Positions 46,401 through 53,418 of a DNA stretch of 64,000 bases are shown in pieces. The notes beneath the pieces were generated by a model, which was not told the origin of the DNA, made no database searches, and worked only from the letters and a program-made list of their open reading frames with translations. This DNA is from Nonomuraea sp. NBC_00507 (GTDB taxonomy: Bacteria; Actinomycetota; Actinomycetes; Streptosporangiales; Streptosporangiaceae): assembly GCF_036013525.1 (NCBI RefSeq), contig NZ_CP107853.1, forward strand, positions 3,038,001-3,102,000, written 5' to 3'. Both the position numbers and the translations under genes were made by a program. Position 1 is the first letter of the stretch. Each line of letters opens with the position of its first letter.

Positions 46401-47392
46401 ACATAGGCGCCTGCGGCGAAACCGTCGTCAACGTCCTCAGCTCGGCGGTCGGGGGACTGGCTGGCAAGCTCCTCAGCAAATACGCCCTCAGATGGGGCAA
46501 GGCCGCCAGCCTCATCAAGAGACTCTGGAGCGCCGTCAAAGACATCGCGGGCGGCATCAAGGACTGGTTCGCCGCTCGCCGCGGCCTGAAAGCCGCCGAA
46601 GCGGCCGCACGCTCGGCACGCGCAGCCGAAGCAGCAGCATCGGGGTGCAACAGCTTCACACCAGGCACCAAAGTCCGCCTCGCCAACGGCAAGACCAAAC
46701 CCATCGAAAAGGTCAAACCCGGCGACAGAGTCCTCGCAACCGATCCCAAGACCGGCAAGACCCAAGCCAAAGCGGTCGTGGCAGCCTTCTCCGGCACCCG
46801 CTACAACAACATCGTCGGAATCACCGTCGACACCGACGGTGAGCGTGGTCAGCGGACCGGCGTCATCTACGCCACCGAACACCATCTCTTCTGGAACGCA
46901 GGGGCCGGCTCATGGATCAGAGCTGATCAGCTACGCACTGGCACGCTGCTTCGCTCTCCGAACGGAACCACCTCGCCGGTCGTGGGTGTGGCCGACTACG
47001 CGGCCGGACGAACCGTTCACGACATCACCGTGGCAGACACGCACACCTTCTATGTTCATGCCGGAGCCGTCGCCGTCCTGGTGCACAACGAGGGACCGTT
47101 CTGCGGGCGGCCGATCGGAGGAAGGGTCGGCGACGAACTCGGCGACCAGAACTTCCACGGCTCGGACTACACGCTGAATGAGTTCGTGGAGTTCGTCGCC
47201 TCACATGCTGGAGATGACAACCCGGTCATGGGTCGACCTACGCGAGGAGAGGCCGAAGAAGTTCTGCGATTCGCTGGCCCCGTTCGCAAAGGTGACCAGA
47301 ATGCCTCGGACTTCAAATTCAACGGCATGCGAGCCATTATCAATTGGTCGATGCCGTGGAGGAGTACGATCTACTACATGGGCAGGAGGTGA
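40466..47392 (+). CDS. RHS-repeat polymorphic toxin with HINT domain and C-terminal toxin
   Basis: About 2,308 residues from GTG 40466, preceded by GGAGGAAGC. A hydrophobic export segment (RVLWLVVPVALTLIAQLLA) is followed by an SpvB-like N-terminal region and many YD/RHS repeats (for example YDALGRLIKAWG, YTYDLRGNKKT). The RHS-core end is REYDPETGRFASADPI with DPTGLSP. After a helical linker comes a pretoxin HINT autoprotease, from CNSFTPGTKVRLANGK to VAVLVHN. The last 100 residues (EGPFCGRP to YYMGRR) are the toxin; the end FNGMRAIINWSMPWRST recalls small RNase toxins, but that is inference. RHS shells encapsulate the toxin, and HINT releases it. Confidence 0.9.
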   Translation: MRGWLNNARWSGRRVLWLVVPVALTLIAQLLAPTPASTVAKPRGADRPTTQRQPSVKTSKVAFRPGHMKASAGAQPKLEGSWPEPGVAVADVGTATGQVAQGSAPAAQAGTLPVSVRAASAGTGAPADKPSEQRVPGKVRVELLDQKASAQAGVYGVLLKVGAAEVVSTPGAVAPPAGGKASVTLDYSAFRGMGGAGWAQRLRLVRLPDCALTRPGSPDCQPQSLATSRNDASAHTLSADVDLPPAGAPLMLAAVAGASGPAGDFAATSLSPSATWQVSNQSGAFSWSYPVRTPPAVSGPSPKIGLSYSSGSVDGRTSSTNNQTSWLGEGFDYWPGYIERKFKSCSDDGQTGNPPPGDQCWGGENATMSLNGSATELVRDDKTGVWRPKDDDGSTIEKLSGVANGDQGDNENLGEYWRVTTADGTQYYFGMNRLPNWVSGKPETKSTWTVPVAGNDSGEPCHKSTGFGDTFCNQAWRWNLDYVVDPRGNAMSLWYDTETNYYAKNKVAKPATPYIRGGYLTRIDYGQTKNTIYSAKAPYQVVFDVRERCFKSAADCADNKFTEANRANWPDIPVDQNCSKDATCGNKFSPTFWTRKRLAGITTQVLNGTAYKPVDSWAFGQTIVAAGDTSDPSLRLNGITHTGKATGSNVVGGDVSLPSVTFGYSQMPNRVDGIGDGMPAFIKWRLTGIQNEHGGGTNITYSPIDCTKSSLPSPESNTRYCFPQRVGRPGATDPHDLITDWLHKYVVTEVNEADYVGDAPAQITQYKYLDKPAWRFADDDALVPARLKTWSQWRGHSKVQVLHGAPHAQQTRTDYLYFRGMDGDRAKADGSQLKPPVKLVDSDDNPYADHDHRQGMLLESIQYNDKTGDKELSATINTPWEYGPTATHGSVKAYKTDVGRTRTRTALSNGFRRTEVLKEFNNDGTIKQQWDKGDTGSGVGDSDDLCTQYTYTGNATAGIWGLNNRTWTVSKPCGQSPTLPADAVSDVKTTFDLTYGEPTKTEEADGYTGGNPTYVTTSRTVYDGLGRISETYDGLGNKTTTGYTAPGGVVTARTTTNALNQASTQTMEPAWGLPTVTTDTNGNTSTLHYDALGRLIKAWGPGRATDKAPTGEFAYLVSKTAATAITSKELMPNGQQRATYQLFDGLLRPRQAQGPSSGTGRVLTDVYYDDRGLAWKTNHPYLDTTGQPGTTLLKPVQDNSVPSQTLTTYDGAGRPTVSTLYSFATRQWESSTSYGGDRTTTTPPRGGVLATTITNARGKPVELRQYKNGTVSDDPADYDATKYTYTSAGELSTVTDAVGNQWKYTYDLRGNKKTVEHPDRGLTTIDYNAAGGVAKTTDAENRTLKFSYDPLGRKTFEHQVAADGTETKLAEWTYDTVAGGKGMPAKSIRWSGGQAYTQEITKYDAAYRPLESQVTIPTTEGNLGKTYQTKLTYKADGSPATLAMPAAGDLGLETVSFGYNALGQATTVAGLDAYAQGASYTDFGELSQLSLATFTSKYVFLTNYYDGATRRLTRSRTDRETINSADGDVNYTYDPAGNITKIADTPKGGIADVQCFSQDKLQRLTQAWTATDDCAQAPTKDNAGQVIGGPQPYWQSFGYDATGNRTKSVDHDVTGVTTKDRTSTYAYDGDRKGQPHTLTSLTTTWGGEGVPESGTATSTYTYDKTGNTTTRKVGGDDQTLVWDAEGQLSQVTEPDGNGGTKTSTYLYDANGNLLIRRDSDGTRTLFLDGQELKLNATGTVTGTRYYSHNGNVIAVRTAKGLSWLIPNRQGSAQLAIDAKTQQVTRRRYMPFGRLRTNPVDWPGTKSFIGGTPDPNTSMIHLGAREYDPETGRFASADPIVDHGSPQQMNGYAYANNNPVTLSDPTGLSPCHRDGSQCEEPGSPGNGTGAGKGVGKDRHSLRQGDYDHEYGNSFDTGRGGSSDAEAAAARRQRLEAAARAMRERVAKAQSRIANAAATLAKIAADELGITAGLDCLTKGDIGACGETVVNVLSSAVGGLAGKLLSKYALRWGKAASLIKRLWSAVKDIAGGIKDWFAARRGLKAAEAAARSARAAEAAASGCNSFTPGTKVRLANGKTKPIEKVKPGDRVLATDPKTGKTQAKAVVAAFSGTRYNNIVGITVDTDGERGQRTGVIYATEHHLFWNAGAGSWIRADQLRTGTLLRSPNGTTSPVVGVADYAAGRTVHDITVADTHTFYVHAGAVAVLVHNEGPFCGRPIGGRVGDELGDQNFHGSDYTLNEFVEFVASHAGDDNPVMGRPTRGEAEEVLRFAGPVRKGDQNASDFKFNGMRAIINWSMPWRSTIYYMGRR

Positions 47393-47400
47393 AAACAGAA

Positions 47401-47871
47401 GTGCAGAAAGAGCATCGCGAGTGGCCGGTCGGCAACTTGGCGGAGGAGTCCGTGAACCGGCTCCGATCCGTTCAGGTTCAGGTCTCCCAGCACAGAACGC
47501 TCGATGTCGTTCATCTCATGAGGGCGTGGCGTGCTCACGTGGAAAAACTGGGACGCGACATGTTGCTTCCTGATACGGACATGTCGGTTTGGGGTGCCTA
47601 CGATCTCATCGCGGCATACATCATCAGAGATTTCCTGGATTCCGCCCTGGAGAAGCTGCCCGTCGATGAGCGGACGAAAATGAAAGCACTTCTGGCTGAA
47701 GTCGACGGAAAATTTATTCGGGAGACGGAGAACGATGGCAACGGTCGCGCCGCCCGTCTGGACGAGCGGAATCTGGCGCGTTGCGGCTGGTGGTGGGCAA
47801 GAATACCAATCAGGGGCCCGGTCCGCGACGACCTCATCACGCTCACAGGCGGTCTGGGATCCGCGACCTGA
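47401..47871 (+). CDS. Putative immunity protein for the RHS toxin
   Basis: About 156 residues. The RHS stop lies inside a perfect Shine-Dalgarno stretch (AGGAGGTGA, 47384-47392), eight bases before the GTG at 47401; a GTG at 47389 overlapping the stop is the alternative. The protein is helical and acidic-neutral with HREWPVGNLAEESVNRL and a Trp-rich end (CGWWWARIPIRGPV). Immediate position, coupling and size are those of polymorphic-toxin immunity genes. Family not recognised. Confidence 0.7.
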   Translation: MQKEHREWPVGNLAEESVNRLRSVQVQVSQHRTLDVVHLMRAWRAHVEKLGRDMLLPDTDMSVWGAYDLIAAYIIRDFLDSALEKLPVDERTKMKALLAEVDGKFIRETENDGNGRAARLDERNLARCGWWWARIPIRGPVRDDLITLTGGLGSAT

Positions 47872-47877
47872 GGGTAG

Positions 47878-48009
47878 TACGAGATCGTTGTCGGCCTCGC
47901 CGCCTACACCCAGGACGCCCCCATCAGCGGCATCCTCGTCGCGGGTAACACGGCCCCCTCCTTCACCTACAACAATCGGCAGTGGATGACCTTCCGCCAG
48001 CCGCCGTAG
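47878..48009 (+). pseudogene. C-terminal scrap of a secreted protein
   Basis: Forty-three codons and a stop read YEIVVGLAAYTQDAPISG, then NTAPSFTYNNRQWMTFRQPP. It resembles the tail of a beta-rich exported domain but has no start or upstream part. Position between an immunity gene and other scraps suggests debris from module exchange. Confidence 0.4.
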
Positions 48010-48025
48010 ACGAGTTGACCGATCC

Positions 48026-48176
48026 GTGGATCGGCCGCTGCTGGTCGGCTGGTCCTACGGCGCGCCGCCCAGATGGGCCGGCCAGAGGAATTGGTCGGAG
48101 ACGCGCTGGGGATGCAGCCGGTCTCCATCGGGTTGCGTGAAGATGAACCCGCTGACTTCCACGCCTCGCCCTAGGC
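48026..48176 (+). pseudogene. Alpha/beta-hydrolase fragment, frameshifted
   Basis: One frame reads DRPLLVGWSYGA, with the G-x-S-x-G nucleophile elbow of alpha/beta hydrolases. After a shift it continues RPEELVGDALGM, QPVSIGLREDE and a stop. Both ends of the gene are lost. Confidence 0.45.
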
Positions 48177-48209
48177 AAGCCTGTGGAGTATGCCCCCGCA
48201 CGGTAGGCG

Positions 48210-49385
48210 TCACACCCACGGCAGGGTCACCTCGACCCTGAACCCGCCCTCTGGCAACGGTTCCCCGCGCGCTGTGCCGCCGAGTGCCTCGGCGCGCTCG
48301 TGGATGCCGATCAGACCGTGCCCGCCGGCGCCGGCCCGCCCGCGCTCCGTGCCCCCCACGCCGTCGTCGGTGACCTGGATGTGCAGCCCGTCCGCCGTAT
48401 AGCGCAGCAACACCTCGGCATCGGCGTCCTTCCCGGCGTGCTTGAGCGTGTTGGTCAACGCCTCTTGCACGATCCGGTACGCGGCCAGGCCCATGTCAGG
48501 CGGCACCTGACGAGCTGGACCCTCGACGCGTAATCGTACGTCGATGGGCAGCCACTCGGTCATCTCCCGGATCGCCTCGATCCCCGGTTGCGGCAGCGTC
48601 GGGCCCTCCCGCAGCACGCCGAGCAGCAGCCGCAACTCCGCCAGAGCGGTACGGCCCACGTGCCCGATCGCCTCGACGGCAGCGCTCATCCCGGCCTTGT
48701 CGTCGTTCAGCAGCGCGACGCCCGCGCTCGACGACTGGATCACCATGGCGCTCACGTTGTGCGCCACGATGTCGTGGAGTTCGCGGGCGATGCGGATGCG
48801 TTCCTCGGCCAGCGCGGCCTGGGCCTTGCTCTCTTCGGCGCGGGCCGCGGCGCGCGCCACCGCCTCGGCCTCCGATCGCCGCAGCCTGCCCAGCCCCCAT
48901 GCCGCCGCGCAGGTCACGAACGACACCGCGAACAGGTCGTCCGGAGGCTCCGGGAACACCGGCCCTGCCCACATCCGCGCCACCGTCACGACCGTCGGCA
49001 GCAGCGTGCCCGCAAGGAAGACAACCGGCCACCGCGAGGACGTCCACCGGCCTGCGGTGTAGAGCACGAGCATGAGCGCGGTCGGCGTGCTCAACTCCGA
49101 CCACGAGGCGTTCCACTCCGCCCAGATGTCCCACCGGCCACCGACGAACCACAGCGTCCACACCAGCGCCAGCACCTGCACCGGGTACCTGCGCCGCAGG
49201 GCGAGGCTCGCATAGGCCAACAGGTCGCCCCAGAACGTCACGGGCAGGCTGCCAGGACTGGCGATGGAGTGATCGCTGTAGGGCACCTCCACCAGGAGGA
49301 ACGTACAGGCTGCCACAGCCAGCAGCGCATCGGCGAGCTGAGGATGCTCGCTCCACCAGTCCAGGGCCCGCCGAATCATGATCAA
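48210..49385 (-). CDS. Sensor histidine kinase, NarL type (second of two)
   Basis: A 391-residue membrane kinase. The N-terminal half has four to five hydrophobic helices with short loops, and the H-box is IRIARELHDIVAHNVSAMVI, typical of HisKA_3 kinases. ATP-binding motifs follow: IVQEALTNTLKHAG, VTDDGVGG and GGHGLIGIHERA. It senses an unknown, probably membrane-related cue. It lies 127 bp downstream of a response regulator that already has a kinase gene overlapping it, so two kinases may feed one regulator. Confidence 0.92.
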   Translation of the reverse strand: MIMIRRALDWWSEHPQLADALLAVAACTFLLVEVPYSDHSIASPGSLPVTFWGDLLAYASLALRRRYPVQVLALVWTLWFVGGRWDIWAEWNASWSELSTPTALMLVLYTAGRWTSSRWPVVFLAGTLLPTVVTVARMWAGPVFPEPPDDLFAVSFVTCAAAWGLGRLRRSEAEAVARAAARAEESKAQAALAEERIRIARELHDIVAHNVSAMVIQSSSAGVALLNDDKAGMSAAVEAIGHVGRTALAELRLLLGVLREGPTLPQPGIEAIREMTEWLPIDVRLRVEGPARQVPPDMGLAAYRIVQEALTNTLKHAGKDADAEVLLRYTADGLHIQVTDDGVGGTERGRAGAGGHGLIGIHERAEALGGTARGEPLPEGGFRVEVTLPWV

Positions 49386-49512
49386 ACGCTACGGGTCGGT
49401 ACGTCACGCGCGCCAGCGTCTTACGCCCATTGCATGTCAGCCGACCGGCTTGTCCCGATCGCTCACGTGGTAGGTGCCCTGTGACTCGCACCGTACGCGC
49501 GACACCCCACCG

Positions 49513-50196
49513 TCAGGTGGGTGACGAGCTTTCCCGGCCAGGGGTGATGAGGCCGGATTCGTACGCCAGTGCCACCACCTGGGCGCGGCTGGTGAGGTTG
49601 AGTTTCGTCATGGTGCGGTTGAGGTGGGTTTTGACCGTGGCTTCGCTGACGCAGAGCCGGGTGGCGATCTCGGCGTTGGACAGCGCCCGCCCGACCAGTT
49701 TGAGCACCTCGACCTCGCGGGCGGTGAGGAGGTGCAGCGCGGGCGAGAGCACGGCGGGGGACGGGTCCGTCTGACTGGTGTAGGCCTCGATCAGACGCCG
49801 GGTGACGCTGGGTGCGAAGAGCATGTCACCCGATGCGACAGTGTGGATGGCGGCGATGAGTCGTTCCGGCGGGGTGTCCTTGAGGAGGAACCCCGAGGCA
49901 CCGATGCGGAGGGCGTCGTAGACGTACTTGTCCAGGTCGAAGGTGGTCAGAATGAGCACCTGGGGCCGATGGTCGCTATCCGTGGACAGGATGCGCTCGG
50001 TCGCCGCTACGCCGTTCATGCCCGGCATTCTGATGTCCATGAGGATGACGTCGGGCCGGGTGGAGGCCGCCTGGTCGATGGCCTCCTCGCCGGTCGCCGC
50101 CTCTCCGACGACGTCGAGGTCGGGGGCCGCGCGGAGCAGCGCCGCCAGGCCTGCGCGGACGAGGATCTGATCATCGACGACAAGTACCTTGATCAT
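49513..50196 (-). CDS. NarL/LuxR-type response regulator
   Basis: A 227-residue two-component regulator. The receiver domain begins IKVLVVDDQILVRAGLAALL; the phosphorylated Asp lies in PDVILMDIRMPG, and the conserved Lys is in FLLKDTPPE. The LuxR helix-turn-helix is LTAREVEVLKLVGRALSNAE and EATVKTHLNRTMTKL. Its ATG overlaps the stop of the upstream kinase by four bases, so the pair are coupled. Target genes unknown; the second kinase and nearby genes are candidates. Confidence 0.95.
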   Translation of the reverse strand: MIKVLVVDDQILVRAGLAALLRAAPDLDVVGEAATGEEAIDQAASTRPDVILMDIRMPGMNGVAATERILSTDSDHRPQVLILTTFDLDKYVYDALRIGASGFLLKDTPPERLIAAIHTVASGDMLFAPSVTRRLIEAYTSQTDPSPAVLSPALHLLTAREVEVLKLVGRALSNAEIATRLCVSEATVKTHLNRTMTKLNLTSRAQVVALAYESGLITPGRESSSPT

Positions 50197-51473
50197 GTAT
50201 TCGGCTTACCGTGTGACTGAGGAGGTTGGTCGTCCTGGTGCGAGGACGACAGGGGCAGGGTGACCACGACCTCGAATCCGCCTGACGGCTTCGATCCGGC
50301 TGCGACCGTTCCCTTGTAGAGCTTGACGCGTTCGCGCATGACGATCAAGCCGTGGCCGTTCTCCTGCGGGGTGGCGGCCGCCCCACGCCCGTCATCGGTG
50401 ACGCGCAGTTCCAGCTCGGCGCCGTAATGGAGCGAAACCCACGCCGTGGCCGGGCCCGCGTGTTTCAGCGCATTGGTGAGGGATTCTTGAACGACGCGGT
50501 ACGCGCACAGGTCGATACCGGGTGCCAGCGGTTGTACCGGGCCGGTGATCGACACCTCGACCGGCAGACCCGCCGAGCGCAGCCGTTCCACCAGTTGGTC
50601 GAGCCGTTGCAGGCCGGGTGCGGGGTCATAGCCGTCCGCGTCGTCGTCGTCCATGTCGATGCGCAGGACGGACAGCAGGCGTCTCATCTCCCCCATGGCC
50701 TCGCTGCCGGTGTCGGCGATGGTGGTGAGCGCGCTGCGTGCGGTGGCGAGATCGGAGCCGAGGACGTACCGAGCTAGCCCTGCCTGGATCACGATGACCG
50801 ACATGTGGTGGGCGACCAGGTCATGCAGCTCGCGGGCGATGCGCACCCGTTCCTCGGTCACGGCGCGCCGCGCCTTGTCCTCCTGCTCATGGCGCAGCCG
50901 TTCGCTGAGGTGGGCGAGCCGCCTGTTGCGCTCGACCAGCATCCGGGTGCTGTTGCCGAACGTCCATGCGACGGCGACCATGATGCTCGTCTGCGCGAGG
51001 TTCGGCCAGGTGAACTCGTCCGGGCCGAGGAACGCCGCGTACCACAAGGAGACGGCCGGGGGCAGAACGCACGGGACGGACACGGCAGGCGATCGCCGGC
51101 CGGCCACGGTGTAGAGCGCCAGAAGCGGTGCCACCCCGTTGAGCCTGGCATCGTAACCGGCCGCGTGGAAGACGATCGAGGCGGCGCAGGAGACCATCAG
51201 CACAGTGACCGGGGCACGCCGGCGCCAGGTCAGCGCGAGGTTGGCCACAAGAGTCAACGCCACGCCGGCAATCTCCAGCGAGCGCCGCGCATAGCCCGGA
51301 TCGACCGAGCCGTTGGACGAGACGAGGCCGAACGTCAGGGTGACGCCGGCGACCACGACGCCGAACAGCAGATCGGTGAGGAAGGGGTTCATCATGGCGA
51401 GCCGTCTGAGGGACGACAGCACCTTTGCGCGCATCAGCGCATGGTAACCGCGACCGGCCGCGTCACTCATCAC
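50193..51473 (-). CDS. Sensor histidine kinase, NarL type (first of two)
   Basis: Up to 426 residues; the internal ATG at MRAKVLSSLRRLAM (51434) is an equally likely start. About five N-terminal membrane helices, then the H-box RIARELHDLVAHHMSVIVIQ and ATP-binding motifs VVQESLTNALKHAG, VTDDGRGA and GHGLIVMRERV. It is the cognate kinase of the response regulator it overlaps. It shares architecture with the kinase at 48210-49385, probably through an old duplication. Confidence 0.93.
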   Translation of the reverse strand: MMSDAAGRGYHALMRAKVLSSLRRLAMMNPFLTDLLFGVVVAGVTLTFGLVSSNGSVDPGYARRSLEIAGVALTLVANLALTWRRRAPVTVLMVSCAASIVFHAAGYDARLNGVAPLLALYTVAGRRSPAVSVPCVLPPAVSLWYAAFLGPDEFTWPNLAQTSIMVAVAWTFGNSTRMLVERNRRLAHLSERLRHEQEDKARRAVTEERVRIARELHDLVAHHMSVIVIQAGLARYVLGSDLATARSALTTIADTGSEAMGEMRRLLSVLRIDMDDDDADGYDPAPGLQRLDQLVERLRSAGLPVEVSITGPVQPLAPGIDLCAYRVVQESLTNALKHAGPATAWVSLHYGAELELRVTDDGRGAAATPQENGHGLIVMRERVKLYKGTVAAGSKPSGGFEVVVTLPLSSSHQDDQPPQSHGKPNT

Positions 51474-51680
51474 TCATGCGGCTGACCGCCGCTACAACCT
51501 GGGCGGTATGCGCGCGGCACCGTACCGCAGCCGGTTGACCACTCGAGCGGAGCCGATACGCCGGACGTTTCGGTGGTCTCCGCAGCGCATACCGCCTGCT
51601 GTCGTCGGCTTTGGACGGAGGGCCCGGCCCGCAGGACCGAAGGGTTCTCATGTTGTGAGACCGAGCCCGCTGGGCGCGCC

Positions 51681-52133
51681 TCAGCTCACTGCCTGCTTCA
51701 CCAGCGCGCTGATCCGCGCCTCCACCTCGGCCGTCACCTCGGCCAGGGCGAAACCGGCAGCCCACATCGTGCCGTCGTCCAGGTTCGCCTGGTCGCTGAA
51801 CCCGAGCGTCGCGTAGCGCGTCTTGAACTTCGTCGCGGGCTGGAAGTGGCAGACGAGCTTGCCATCCAGCGCGTAGGCGGGCATCCCGTACCAGAGCTTC
51901 GGTGCGAGGACCGGGGCGCTGGCGGTGATGACGGCATGGACGCGCTCGGCCATGATCCGGTCCGATTCCTGCATCTCGGCGATCTTCGCGAGTACGTCCC
52001 GCAGGTCCTGCGCCGTCTTGTCCGCACGTGAGGCACGGCGCGCTGCCTTCTTCTGGTCCTGGGCGTGGTCCTTCATCGCGGCCCGCTCCTCGGCCGTGAA
52101 ACCCTCGTACGTGCTGCTTGCGGTGCTGCTCAT
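51681..52133 (-). CDS. DUF1801-domain protein
   Basis: A 150-residue protein: FTAEERAAMKDHAQDQKKAA leads to a DUF1801-type core with KLWYGMPAYALDGKLVCHFQ and KTRYATLGFSDQANLDDG. Related YdhG-like proteins are sometimes called iron chaperones; the role in bacteria is not settled. The ATG follows AAGGAGATCACC. It lies 75 bp upstream, in reading direction, of nothing obvious and 75 bp after the VOC gene, possibly co-transcribed with it. Confidence 0.85.
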   Translation of the reverse strand: MSSTASSTYEGFTAEERAAMKDHAQDQKKAARRASRADKTAQDLRDVLAKIAEMQESDRIMAERVHAVITASAPVLAPKLWYGMPAYALDGKLVCHFQPATKFKTRYATLGFSDQANLDDGTMWAAGFALAEVTAEVEARISALVKQAVS

Positions 52134-52208
52134 GGTGATCTCCTTGAGGATCTTGATTTTCGGAATCTTGAGAAGGGACGGCTCGTCGAGGGCGCCCCGC
52201 TGCGGGTC

Positions 52209-52820
52209 TCAGGCGGACGCGGTCTCCCAGACGAACCCGTCCAGGTCGGTGAAGGGTCCGGCGTCGCCGCCGAACACGATCCGGTGCGAGCCGGTGCCCT
52301 CCTCGGAGACGCCGGTGTCCTTGGCGAGGGCGCGGCGCGGGTAGAGCGCCAGCGTGACGGCCGACGACGGGGTGTCGAACTCGACGTACTTGCCGCCGAA
52401 GCTCTTCCCCACGGCCAGGCCGCGGTCGGCGTAGAAGCGCTTGCTCGCCTTGACGTCCGCCACTCCCAGCAGGAGCGCGACCTGGTCGAGGTGCAGGGCG
52501 GCAGGGCCGGTGTCCTTCTTCTTCGAGGTCGCGATCTTGCAGATCGTCCCGTCCGGGGCGCGTACGACGCCGCCGTAGCCCCAGAAGCTCTTCGTGGCCG
52601 GCTTCAGCGTCGTGGCGCCGGCGTCGAGGGCGGCGGCGATGAAGGCGTCGACGTTGCCCGGCTGGGACACCACGAGTGATAGGGCGAATCCACGGAAGCC
52701 GGTCGTCGGCGCATCCGAGGCGCGTACGTTCACGAAGGCCTCAAGGCCGAAGGCTTTGTAGAAGGCGTCCGCGGCGGTGGGGTCGGGAACTTCCAGGGTG
52801 ATGGATGCGAAGGAGGTCAT
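52209..52820 (-). CDS. VOC-family (glyoxalase-like) protein, two-domain
   Basis: A 203-residue protein from the ATG at 52820, with AAAGGA six bases upstream. It contains two beta-alpha-beta-beta-beta modules: ITLEVPDPTAADAFYKAFGL and VALLLGVADVKASKRFYAD. Metal-ligand residues of glyoxalases are only partly conserved, so it may bind or carry a small ligand instead. It is next to another VOC gene, and the three genes to 53263 probably form one operon. Confidence 0.85.
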   Translation of the reverse strand: MTSFASITLEVPDPTAADAFYKAFGLEAFVNVRASDAPTTGFRGFALSLVVSQPGNVDAFIAAALDAGATTLKPATKSFWGYGGVVRAPDGTICKIATSKKKDTGPAALHLDQVALLLGVADVKASKRFYADRGLAVGKSFGGKYVEFDTPSSAVTLALYPRRALAKDTGVSEEGTGSHRIVFGGDAGPFTDLDGFVWETASA

Positions 52821-52900
52821 GGCAGGTCCTTTGGGTGAAGGGGGGTTTGTCGTCTTGTCGGTGGCCGGTGCGCGGCGGATATGGCAGGGGAGGCCGGCGC

Positions 52901-53263
52901 TTACCGGTCCTGGATGAGCCCGAGGACGTTGCCATCGGGGTCGGTGACGGTGGCCACCAGACGGCCGCCGCCGACCTCGTGCGCGGCCTCCTTCACGGTG
53001 GCGCCCGCGGCGGTCAGCTCGGCCAGCTTCGCCTCGATGTCCAGGACGTGCCAGTAGGCCACCGGCGAGGTCATGCCCTGCGGTCCACCGCCCGGCACCA
53101 GGCCGATGTGCTGGCCCTCGGCCTCGAAGCCCACGTAGTAGGGCGAGTCGTGCTGCGGCGCGACACCGAGCAGGGCCGCGTACACTGCCTTGGCCTTCTC
53201 CAGGTCGGACACGGGGTGCAGCACGGTCTTGATTCCCTGGGTGGACGAGCCGGTCACGGTCAC
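52901..53263 (-). CDS. VOC-family protein, single domain
   Basis: A 120-residue glyoxalase-fold protein from a GTG with GGAG just upstream. It has KTVLHPVSDLEKAKAVYAAL, a central HIGLVPGG, and TDPDGNVLGLIQDR at the end. Members bind metals or hydrophobic small molecules. It probably heads the operon with the two-domain VOC gene; the ATPase regulator at 53419 is divergent from it. Confidence 0.87.
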   Translation of the reverse strand: MTVTGSSTQGIKTVLHPVSDLEKAKAVYAALLGVAPQHDSPYYVGFEAEGQHIGLVPGGGPQGMTSPVAYWHVLDIEAKLAELTAAGATVKEAAHEVGGGRLVATVTDPDGNVLGLIQDR

Positions 53264-53418
53264 TCCTGTCGGTCGTGGGTCTCATCGACCCGCTGTCTGC
53301 GTACTCACAGCTTTGCTTCCGGACCCACCGACCCACATCCGTGGTGACCACGGAACGGACCACGGATCGATGACACGGATCGCGCACGGTGGCCACTGCG
53401 GATGGCGGTGCGGAGGAA

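Noticed and set aside
42569..46885. Two reverse-strand frames of about 650-700 codons inside the RHS gene
   Set aside because: They are Gly/Val-rich shadows of the forward YD-repeat coding sequence, without ribosome-binding sites or recognisable domains.
51474..51680. Possible small gene between the kinase and DUF1801
   Set aside because: Only short frames without ribosome-binding sites or conserved features.
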